A stretch of 64,000 nt of DNA, taken from Nematostella vectensis. Its lineage: Eukaryota > Cnidaria > Anthozoa > Actiniaria > Edwardsiidae. Positions 20,891-32,800 of this stretch are shown here, one piece after another (the first letter of the stretch is position 1; the number at the start of each line of letters is the position of its first letter). The notes beneath the pieces are model-generated. The model ran no database searches, was not told the DNA's origin, and worked only from the letters and a program-made list of their open reading frames with translations. Position numbers and translations under genes: made by a program. The DNA lies in NCBI RefSeq assembly GCF_932526225.1, contig NC_064042.1, positions 3,455,001 to 3,519,000 of the forward strand. The letters run 5' to 3'.

Positions 20891-23800
20891 ATGACGAGTT
20901 GGGGAAGTAGTGTTAGATTTTTAGTTGGTTTTGCTATTTTACTGGTGTTGGGTTTTGTAAATATTCGACATGTTGAGGCGAAGGCAGTCATCTCCCCTGT
21001 GTCTTTAAGCTGTATACATATCATATCATCAAAGACATTACCTTTAAATGAATTGCCATCGAACTCAGATGCTAGAAAAACCATACAAGCGAATGCACAG
21101 GCGTCTACGGCAGTGTCGTCATCAGGAGATGGCGAGAAAAAAAATCAGGAAAATAATAATAAGGAACCGGGAATGGCGGAGCAGGAAGAGCACGAGACTG
21201 GAGAGGTCGAAAATGTCAAGGCAAAAGCGATTAAACCTGAGGAAGCAAAGGAGGGAAATGTTGCAGAGGCCAAGGCAAACAGCATGGTATGCCAATCTAA
21301 ACATTGCTATAATGTGGCGAAAATCATCAAAGATGCCCTCAATACCTCAGTTGATCCATGCGACAACTTCTACGAGTACGCTTGTGGGTCTTGGGTGAAG
21401 AACAACGACGTCCCGCCGTCGCACTTGCAATACTCAAGGATTTCTGAGCTGTCGAACAATAATGAGAAAATACTGATGCATGCATTGAACAACACGGAGC
21501 CAAACGACTCTCCGAATATTAAGAAGGTCAAGACATTCTTCCAGTCGTGTATGAACGTAGACGCTATTGATCATCTGGGGGAGCATCCGTTATTACAGTA
21601 CATTAAAGGTAAGGCCGCACTTAAAGACGTAATATTTTGGTATCTGTGGTGGCGCGGCTTGTTCATGGCATGATGGAGGAGCTAGTCGATATTTAGTCCA
21701 TCTTAATGAGTTGCCTTATCTTGTATGCTGGTTATCTTTAAAGGAGCTCTCTGAAACTAAAAAAACAACCATGATTCACACGTTAGGCTTTTTTAAGCTG
21801 CCCAGGAAAAAATGAGATTGAGTCGAAAATTCTACTGAATAATAATGAAAAAGATCAAGGTGCATTGTTAGTGCATTAATTGCTTAAAGCAACAAAAAAT
21901 GTATTTTTATTCTACCTTACCAGTTCGTCCGTTCGTTCGTTTTTTAACTCTCCGTATAACTGTAATCAAATAAAACACAACTGATAACATTTTGATGCTT
22001 GTTTCAAAATGAACAAGCGCCGGAAAATACAAAGAAAGGGCAAATTGATTTTTTTGTTACCTCGAAAAGCTGCTTACCGTCACCGAAGCAATAGCTGCCG
22101 CTAGAAGAAGGCCGACCAATTTGTTCAAACCTTGCCTTTTTTTTTTGTATATTCCTTTCCGTGATCAGCTGCTCTTGCGCCCTTCACTTGTGCTTTCCTG
22201 ATTTTCTTTCCGGCTTTCGAATCGTGGACAATTCATTTTGTTTATATTCCTTAACCGCCAACCAACCAGCTTCGCTCTTATAAGCTAACTTTGTGAGTTT
22301 TTGTCTCTTTTTTTTTATAGATTTGATTGAATAATCAATAGCTGCTCCTGCTACTTTATAGCAACCTTGCTGTAGAAGCTCTAATGCGTACCAAAGTTCT
22401 TGTCTTCTATTTCCACACAGCGCTTTTAATCCTCCTGAAATACAGAATTATCAAAGAAGACATTCTCTGAGTTTTGACCAACAATTTTGTAAAAAAATTA
22501 GTCCAAATTGATACGTCGTTCTCAAATCGAATTGATGGTAGACATGTCTTCTTTTGCTTTAAATCCTCCACAGACAATAAGATATATTCACTAAAGAACT
22601 TCTCTTTAATGTTGACAAGTTAAGCTGGTTATGCAGGTAAATTCCTAGAGTTATTTGTCGTTTTTCTTTGTATGAAGACACGATTTGCTGCCTTTTTTTT
22701 ATCCCAAATGAACCTTCAGCAAACTTGAAATTGTCCGGTGCAAAATCGTTATGGCGGGAAATTGTCAACACACAGGGAATTTAAAGCCGATTTTTCGTAA
22801 AGTCAATGATTCTAGATAAAATGACAAAAAAAGCCGTTTTAAAGTGAAGATCTATTACCTCGGGAGTAAAGATCCAGTTTTCGATGGTCATTTTACAAAT
22901 CAACTCACTATTTCGAGCTTTGGAGGTGAGCGGGCCGGTATCGCGGGGTCCGGATCGTAGAATACCGGACCTCACGAGAGCCAATCAGAGAGCGCGGTTT
23001 GATGGATACCGGACCCCGAAAAAATTAAAGAGTATATATTTCATGAAAAATAGGTACAAATACCAAACTTGGTAGGTGCATGTATGTTTCAAATGGGGCG
23101 CAATGAGATGGTCACGTGACGTCATCGAAGACGACAATAAAAGTATAACAAGCATTACGCCAAAACACCGTATTACAACTAAACTTGTTATGTGTCATGT
23201 AGATGTCAAGGGAGGATGGAAGGGGTTTAACAAGTCATAGTAATAATATTTAATATTTCTTAAATTATTAATCGAAAATAAGAAAAGATTTGGTCGTTTG
23301 GAGCTACGCTTTTAGGCAATGCCTTAATCTATATATTAACGCAAATTGCAGCATTTTTTATCGCTTCGGCTGACAGCCTCGAGCAATCGTAGCCGCCATC
23401 TTGGATTTGTAATAAAATAAGAAAGAAGAGGGTGGGGGGCTGCAAATCCAAGATAGAGGCGACGACCGCTCGAGACGTGCTTTTTTCGCGATAAAACCAC
23501 CACCAAACGCGCGCTCAGGTTATGACTAAGAAATAAATGTTTTGTATTCATATGACGAAAACCTTGTCGTTTTGGGGTACCGAGAAATCTTAGTTTCTTT
23601 CCAGAAGTTTTCTCCATTGTCTAAAGATGGTCACAGTCATTGTTTTTCGCTTCTGATTACAATTCATAAAGATTGCGAAGCACATGCGGTACGCCAACCT
23701 TAAAAATGACAAGAACCATGCAGGTTTTCCAAATAAGGAATATATTAGTTTCCTTATATGTAAGTGACCGCGTCTGGGAAAAACGACAATTTTTGGCTAA

Positions 23801-26800
23801 ATTTTCTTGATATGGTATTGCTAAAGAGTGTATTATTTATCATAGGACTTGGGTCGTGGGCGTTTGATAAGGACTGGAACCCCAAAGAGTGGAATTTCTA
23901 TGATACTTTAGCCAATATGCACCGAGAGTACCCAGCCGAAATCTTCTTTACGCCAGACGTGCACTCAGATCCAACCAAGGCCCACGACAAGTCAAAGTTC
24001 CTTATTATGGTAAGTAGTCGAGCCATACAAATTATTCCACTGCATCAAAATTGCATAACAATGAGATACGTCCATGGGCCCTCAAGAAAAAATCCCCTTT
24101 AAAATGATTCAATGTTAATCAGGCTAAAGACAAAAGAAAGTTTTTTATTTTGGTGTAGGTTTAATCAATCAGGTGCAACCATATGCAAATTCTTGTAAAT
24201 CAAGATATGAAGTTGCTAAGCTCGTTCGTTCGCCGTGAGTACATTAGAGTTTGGAACATGCAAAGTGGAAAGATTGGCGTCCAAGCTATGCCTCATAAGT
24301 TCCGTGCAAACAGACCAGCATTGCTCGCGCCGCTACATCACGCTCGGTTGACAACAGGGCAAGTCACTGGCGAGCTGACTACAGTATTGTTTGAACGGGC
24401 CTTAACAACTAGCAAATGTTACCCACACTGCTAAGAGCTTTTAAAGAGCCATATCCGCCCCTAATACATTAATTGCTAAGAGCTGATGTGACAAATCGTT
24501 TCTTCTTTTGTCTTTAGATTGACCAAGCTACACTCAGCATCCCCATGAGGTACTATTTCACGAAACCTGAGGTACAAAACTGCATTTTGTTATATCTCCC
24601 ACTATAATTTCTATGACTCCCACGATTAACAACAGCAATAGCTCTAAATCAAGTATCAGGTAACTTGGATAAAAGTTGTCTCCTCTAACCATACCCCCAA
24701 AAATAAAAAATAAATATTTTTTTCAACACATTGACCCCTCAACCGGCCCGTACCGGCTTTGAGAAGTACCTACAACCCCAAAAAATTCATAAATGCAAAA
24801 TAAACACAACAAGATGAAGATATTCAGGTATCAGTCTAAGGGATAAATGGTCTTGAGGATATGCATCCAACCAAGGTAATAGCAACTACTCTTTAGACAA
24901 ATAAGAGCTCAGGTCATTTGACAAATCGAACAAGGAAAGAAAAGCAGAATCACCCCTCAACAAAACGCTCAAAATACAACACAAGGGAGAGTGATCAGCG
25001 AACACAGCTCAAGACATAAATAGATACCTTAATTCTTATCCTCCAGGTCCATTTCCATGGCCTCAAAACACAATGTCCACTCCTTGAAGGCTTGTGAAAC
25101 CATTTGAATTTGAATCCCATTACAATTAGCAAAGCATTCTGGGAGATCCGGGGTATATAAAATAGGGGTTATCTGTTATTTTTGGTTTGTTTTCTGTACA
25201 TTCAGCTCACAAATAGCCAGGAGACAGTGGGTTAATTAATAAGAATTCGATTAACCTCGCGACGCCTTCCCCTTGGCAGAAAAGACCAGTCATGACACAA
25301 ATGTCCGTACTGAATAGAAGAGTTGGAAAAACACATTAACGAAGAGTTAGAAAAGTACATTAATTAATCACTTTCCATGAAAGGGCACTTCAAATTTTAC
25401 TTACTACAATAGATATACTAATCGCGTAGCGCTGCCCCCATCCCTCCCCTTGCAAAACCAGGAATGAGTGATTGCCCCCCCTCCCCTTGCAAACACCAGG
25501 AATGAGTGATTGCCCCCCCTCCCCTTGCAAACACCAGGAATGAGTGATTGCCCCCCCCCCCCTCCCCTTGCAAACACCAGGAATGAGTGATTGCCCCCCC
25601 CTCCCCTTGCAAACACCAGGAATGAGTGAATGCCCCCCTCCCCTTGCAAACACCAGGAATGAGTGATTGCCCCCCTCCCCTTGCAAACACCAGGAATTAG
25701 TGAATGCCCCCCCTCCCCTTGCAAACACCAGGAATGAGTGAGTGCCCCACCTCCCCTTGCAAACACCAGAAATGAGTGAATGCCCCCCCCTGGCAAACAC
25801 CAGGAATGAGTGAGTGCCTCTCCCCTCCCCTTGCAAACACCAGGAATGAGTGAGTGCCCCCCTCTCCCCTTGCAAACACCAGGAATGAGTGATTGCCCCC
25901 CCCCCCCTCCCCTTGCAAACACCAGGAATGAGTGAGTGCCCCCCTCCCCTTGCAAACACCAGGAATGAGTGCCCCCCCTCCCCTTTCAAACACCAGGAAT
26001 GAGTGAGTGCCCCTCTCCCCTTGCAAACACCAGGAATGAGTGAATGCCCCCCCTACCCTTGCAAACACCAGGAATAAGTGAGTGCCCCCCTTGCAAACAC
26101 CAGGAATGAGTGAGTGCCCTCCCCTCCCCTTGCAAACACCAGGAATGAGTGAGTGCCCCCCTCCCCTTGCAAACACCAGGAATGAGTGAATGCCCCCCTC
26201 CCCTTGCAAACACCAGGAATAAGTGAATGCCCCCCCTCCCCTTGCAAACACCAGGAATGAGTGAGTGCCCTCCCTCCCCTTGCAAACACCAGGAATGAGT
26301 GAGTGCCCCCCTCCCCTTGCAAACACCAGGAATAAGTGAATGCCCCCCCTCCCCTTGCAAACACCAGGAATGAGTGCCCCCCCTCCCCTTTCAAACACCA
26401 GGAATGAGTGAGTGCCCCTCTCCCCTTGCAAACACCAGGAATGAGTGAATGCCCCCCCCTCCCTTTGCAAACACCAGGAATGAGTGAGTGCCCCCCTTGC
26501 AAACACCAGGAATGAGTGAGTGCCCTCTCCTCCCTTGCAAACACCAGGAATGAGTGAGTGCCCCCCTCCCCTTTCAAACACCAGGAATGAGTGAATGCCC
26601 TCCCTCCCCTTGCAAATACCAGGAATGAGTGAGTGCCCTCCCTCCCCTTGCAAACACCAGGAATGAGTGAGTGCCCCCCTCCCCTTGCAAACACCAGGAA
26701 TAAGTGAATGCCCCCCCTCCCCTTGCAAACACCAGGAATGAGTGAGTGCCCCCCTCCCCTTGCAAACACCAGGAATGAGTGAATGCCCTTCCTCCCCTTG

Positions 26801-29800
26801 CAAACACCAGGAATGGGTGAGTGCCCCCCTCCCCTTGCAAACACCAGGAATGAGTGAGTGCCCCACCTCCCCTTGCAAACACCAGGAATGAGTGCCCCCC
26901 CTCCCCTTTCAAACACCAGGAATGAGTGAGTGCCCCTCTCCCCTTGCAAACACCAGGAATGAGTGAATGCCCCCCCCTCCCCTTGCAAACACCAGGAATG
27001 AGTGAGTGCCCCCCTTGCAAACACCAGGAATGAGTGAGTGCCCCCCTCCCCTTGCAAACACCAGGAATGAGTGAATGCCCCCCTTGCAAACACCAGGAAT
27101 GAGTGAGTGCCCCCCTCCCCTTGCAAACACCAGGAATAAGTGATTGCCCTCCCTCCCCTTGCAAACACCAGGAATGAGTGAGTGCCCCCCTCCCCTTGCA
27201 AACACCAGGAATGAGTGAATGCCCTCCCTCCCCTTGCAAACACCAGGAATGAGTGAGTGCCCCCCTCCCCTTGCAAACACCAGGAATGAGTGAATGCCCT
27301 CCCTCCCCTTGCAAACACCAGGAATGAGTGAGTGCCCCCCTCCCCTTGCAAACACCAGGAATAAGTGAATGCCCCCCCCCTCCCCTTGCAAACACCAGGA
27401 ATGAGTGAGTGCCCCCCTCCCCTTGCAAACACCAGGAATGAGTGATTCCCCCCCCCCTCCCCTAGCAAACACCATGAATGAGTGAGTGCCCCACCTCCCC
27501 TTGCAAACACCAGGAATGAGTGAGTGCCCCCCCTCCCCTTGCAAACACCAGGAATGAGAGATTGCCTGCCCCCCTCCCCTTGCAAAACCAGGAATGAGTG
27601 AGTGCCTCCCCCCCTCCCCTTGCAAACACCATGAATGAGTGAGTGCCCCCATCCCTTTGCAAACACCAGGAATGAGTGAGTGCCCTCCCCCCCTCCCCTT
27701 GCAAACACCAGGAATGAGTGATTGCCCCCCCTCCCCTTGCAAACACCAGGAATAAGTGAATGCCCCCCCTCCCCTTGCAAACACCAGGAATGAGTGAGTG
27801 CCCCCCTCCCCTTGCAAACACCAGGAATGAGTGATTCCCCCCCCCTCCCCTTGCAAACACCAGGAATGAGTGAGTGCCCCACCTCCCCTTGCAAACACCA
27901 GGAATGAGTGAGTGCCCCCCCCTCCCCTTGCAAACACCAGGAATGAGAGATTGCCTGCCCCCCTCCCCTTGCAAAACCAGGAATGAGTGAGTGCCTCCCC
28001 CCTCCCCTTGCAAACACCATGAATGAGTGAGTGCCCCCCTCCCTTTGCAAACACCAGGAATGAGTGAGTGCCCTCCCCCCCTCTCTATGCAAACACCAGG
28101 AATGAGTGATTGCCCCCCCTCCCCTTGCAAACACCAGGAATGAGTGAGTGCCCCACCCCCCTCCCCTTGCAAACACCAGGAATGAGTGAGTGCCCCACCC
28201 TCCTCCCTTTGCAAACACCAGGAATGAGTGAATTCCCCCTTCCCCTTGCAAACACCAGGAATGAGTGATTGCCCCCCCTCCCCTTGCAAACACCAGGAAT
28301 GAGTGAGTGCCCCACCCCCCTCCCCTTGCAAACACCAGGAATGAGTGAGTGCCCCACCCTCCTCCCCTTGCAAACACCAGGAATGAGTGAATTCCCCCTT
28401 CCCCTTGCAAACACCAGGAATGAGTGAGTGCCCCACCCCCCTCCCCTTGCAAACACCAGGAATGAGTGAATGCCCCCCTCCCTTTGCAAACACCAGGAAT
28501 GAGTGAATGCCCCCTTCCCCTTGCAAACACCAGGAATGAGTGAGTGCCCCACCCCCCTCCCCTTGCAAACAGCAGGAATGAGTGAGTGCCCCCCCCTCCC
28601 CTTGCAAACACCAGGAATGAGTGAATGCCACCCTCCCCTTGCAAACACCAGAAATGAGTGATTGCCCCCCTCCCCTTGCAAACACCAGGAATGAGTGATT
28701 GCCCCCCCTCCCCTTTCACCAAGTGTCAGCCCCAGACAATTCATTTTAACCACGGCCATTGAATAAGATAACTCTTGTTATTAGATTGTGAAGACGGTGC
28801 GAGATTATATGACTGACGTCATAAGTCTGGCCGGTTATGACAAGAGCGACGTCAAGAGAAAAGTTCATGAACTTCTGAAGTTTGAGGCTAAAATCGCGCT
28901 GGTAAGTAACTCAACATTTAACGATGACTATAAACAACAACGACAACACAAACGCGAAGACGACGTCAACAACAAAGCTACGTAGGCGGTGGTAAGTAGC
29001 TCAACATTAACGATAAAGACGTTATTAGCAACAACATTGAAAAGGACAACGACGAAGACAACAACAACAACGACGATAAGAAAAACAGCAATGCAAGCAA
29101 GACATTAGCGGCAATAACAATGACAACACATACTGGCGAAGACGACGTCAACAACGTAGTAACTTACTGCTGCGTAGTAACTTACTCATGAATTTGTTTG
29201 CTTTCATTACAGTTAACTGTACCACAGATGTTCAAAAAATACGTGAGGGTGCCACTGAAAACGCTGCAAAAAGCAATTCCTCAGGTATTTACATAACGAT
29301 CAAAATGACAGTAGTTTCCATAAGTAAATTTACTTTTTAAAAATCTGAGAATCATTTTTTAAAGAGAACGAAATTCTGTTTTCCTTATTATGACAAATTA
29401 ACTAGTTAGTATAGTAGCTTAATATCCCAACGGTAATTCCTCCAATTTTCGATACTTGGTTTAAACGGAAGCCTGATTTTTTATCCTTCTAAAATAAGCA
29501 ATTTTGGGAGATTTTCGCATGAAACCGGCGACATCCGAATATCTAATTTGCATATCACTTGTGACGTCAAGAGTTGTACAAGTGGGTGATAAAACATTAG
29601 ACATTCCCATACAAAATAGGATATTCCCAATAGACACATATGACTGAGCGTGGAGCCCCATCACCAGAAAATAGCTGAGTGTAACCAGAGCAAAGCATCC
29701 ATAAGGAATCTTGCAGCAATTGTAGCGGTGATTTTTAATACTTATACTTATGTAAGGGTTAAATACCTAGGACAGAGGCAGATCGCCGTATCGCCTGAGC

Positions 29801-32800
29801 CGATATATAAGGCCGTTCTTTAAACACGAGGTTCAGCTATAAACGGGAAAGCTCCCCCCACCTCCGGGCTCGAATTTGCAATTATTATCATAACACTGCC
29901 TAGCTAGCAGTCACAAATTATAAGTCTTGTGTAAAATTGCTTATCTCAGAGCCTCAGTCGGCTGAAATAAAACTATTTTTGCGCAGGAAACAAGGCAGTT
30001 TTTTAAAGAGATTGATAAATTATTGTTTTGCTCTCCACTCACGTTTTCGGTGCAAAATTTTTAAATTTTGCTCTATCCATAATCTAACGCCTCTGCATAA
30101 ATTATTCTCGCGCTGTGATGAAAATGCTCGTATTTTAGAGCGCACACAGTTTGGTATAGCATTATTTTACTATAAATAGAACCATTTTATGTGGACAAGT
30201 CTAGAAGTGACATTTAATAAAATTTGAATTGAGCGCTCAATGCAATTGTCCTGACATGTTGACTCATTGACGGTTGATTGATACTGATTGTTCTTGAGCC
30301 CGGGGGTGGGAGGACTTGCAATGGAAAAGGTGTCAATCATGTAATAAAAGCTTTTTAGCACCATTTGAGCGTCAATCACCCAACTTTCACTCCTTTTCGA
30401 TCACAATTGTGATCAAAGCAATAAGATATGTATACGCTGTAAATTATTGCGAAACTATATTACAAGGTAAGTAACGCATCTACATTATGCAAAGCAGAAT
30501 GCATATTTTGAAAGCATCTAAGCTTTCAAATAATACAGAGATTTCTTAAACTAATCACAAGAAGAAAACACGATCTTAGAAGAACATTTTTACCAGGGGC
30601 GAATCTAGCTTTTCGCTTAAGGGGGAGGAAGGGGTTGCTCAGTGACAAAGTGTGGGGGAGAGGATAATTTTTTTTGTTACATATGACTTTCTGGCAGCCC
30701 AAAGGGGGGGGGGGGTTAAACCCCCTAAACCCTCCCCTAGATCCGCTACTGTTTAAGCACTAAATAATAAAACCTATAGATTACAAGGGAAGCAAGCTAT
30801 AAATCATTTACACAAAACATCAAGATATCAAACTCAAAGAGAAACGACTGGAATCTAGAATCTAAAATGTAGATACGGGCCTGTAGATATGCGATAATTT
30901 ATTTCACGTGCAAATGCGAACTGCCATAAACCATAAAGACGGCCAACAACTTCACTCAAGTTAGTAAAAACAACGTTCCATTCGATCTGTGCGAGAAAAA
31001 GGTGAACAGAAAAAGATTCGAGAGAGAGACCCTCTTTTGCGTATCTATTTCTATGACAAAACCTCCCTAAAATACCTAGTGCTTATGCCTCGACCTTGCC
31101 TCCTCAGTTTCCCTGGATGGATCATCTGAAGAAGCTGTTTGCCCCAAAGGAGATAACGAATGACACCAAAGTGATAGTGCTAGCCAATGACTACCTACCC
31201 AGGCTGTTCAGACTGATCAAGAAAACTAACAAAGAGTAAGTTTTTTTTTTCTTGGGAGATACTTCCTCGTGATGGGTGTCCTGTGGATTTTGACAGACCA
31301 GATTTGGTCAGCAAAATGCAAGTAGTACCTACCAACTACCAAAGCGCTATAATTCGGCATGACCCTGACTACATGGGAAACTGGGGCCCAATTCAGATGT
31401 CATTACCGCACTCACGATTTTTTTATGGAGGATGGGGGAGCAGTTTTTGTGTTAGTCTTAAAAAAGGAAAATCTGACTTTTTTGATGGATTAAAAGCTTT
31501 AATATCTCATTAGAAGGGGGAAGGGAGGGGAGGGAGGGGGAGGGGAGGGAGGGGGGACAACACGTCTGCCCTTCCAATAGGACCGCCCTAACTTTGTAAC
31601 TAACTTTTTTTTAGGACTTTGTAACTTGAGTTTTAAACTTCAATCCCTACAGCGTACTATCTGACTACATGATGTGGCGTCTTGTCAAGGACGTAGTTCC
31701 TCTGCTGTCGAACAAATTCAGGAAAGCTCATTTTGATCTGACGAAGAATCTGTTTGGTGCTAAACGTGACAAACCACGCTCTACGAAATGTTTTGGGTAC
31801 ACCAACAACATACTTGGACCACTTGTAGGCGCGCTTTTCATCCGGGAAGCCTTCAGCCCTGAAAGCAAGCACAAGGTGAGAGATCCCGATACCATCATGG
31901 CGTGAGAGCCTTGTTAGCGCAGTTGGCAGAACGTCGCTCTGTAGTGCCGTGCCTCTCACCACTGGGTTTTTGGTTCGATTCACGGTTTCGACGCGTTCCG
32001 ACGTTAAGTTGGTTGGTTCTCACCTTTGCTCAAGGGTTTGCTACGGGTTGTACGATTTTCCCCTCTCCATAAAAAGCAGCAATCTCGATCTTAGGTGTCT
32101 TCCGTAGTCAGGCATGAGTTGTATGGCGGCTGCTTTAGGCGCGTTCCCATGCCTCAAACTCGACCACGTTGAATCTGCGCTCTTGTTGTCTACGAGGGTG
32201 AGCAGCTTGACAACGGCCTTACATAAACTCGTAATGCATGTTTTATACCGTAACCCAGTCTTCTCCTTTCATGTATATCTAAAATCTTGCGTGCAGCCGG
32301 CGCTTTGTTTTGCCTTTGTAGCAACCGCGTTGCCCTAAGTCTCCGTGTATGCGCGGTTTTCTTGTTTAATTCGCGTGTAGGTTTTAAAGGGAAGATCCAA
32401 GGCTTGGATTTTCTGAAACATTGCTTTTTATCTGGCCCATTTTATGCTAATATTCGTATTCTAAATATCCCCCTGGTCCTCCGGCTTGTTTGCGTGTTCT
32501 ACGGAAAGGCGTACAATGCTACCCATGTTACTATACTGTACTCTTTATTCGCTTATGTTCCTCGTTTAGGTTGGGGCTCGGGTTCGATCCGCGGTCCCGA
32601 CGTGAGCTCAGTTGGTTCTTGCCTTTGATACGAGGGTTTTTCTCCAGCGGTTTTTTTCTAGTTCAATTCGCGTGTAGGTTTCAAGGGAAAATCCAGGGTT
32701 GGGTTGTTTGACTATCCACTCTCCTTTTTGATAATACATTTCTAATACATTCTTCGCTTTTATTATCCACCCCTTTTATACTCTTATTCTTATTATATAC

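Noticed and set aside
25437-28722. CRISPR-like array
   Set aside because: Units are head to tail with no unique spacers and the context is an animal intron.
25390-28759. Very long minus-strand open frames (up to 889 codons) with repeats such as [12 protein letters not shown]
   Set aside because: They are translations of the 37-bp minisatellite; all three minus frames stay open because the unit has no stop, and the block lies in an intron of the peptidase gene.
31906-31990. Functional tRNA gene (also at 43858-43945)
   Set aside because: A and B boxes are present but the acceptor arm does not pair and a SINE body follows; treated as a tRNA-derived SINE.
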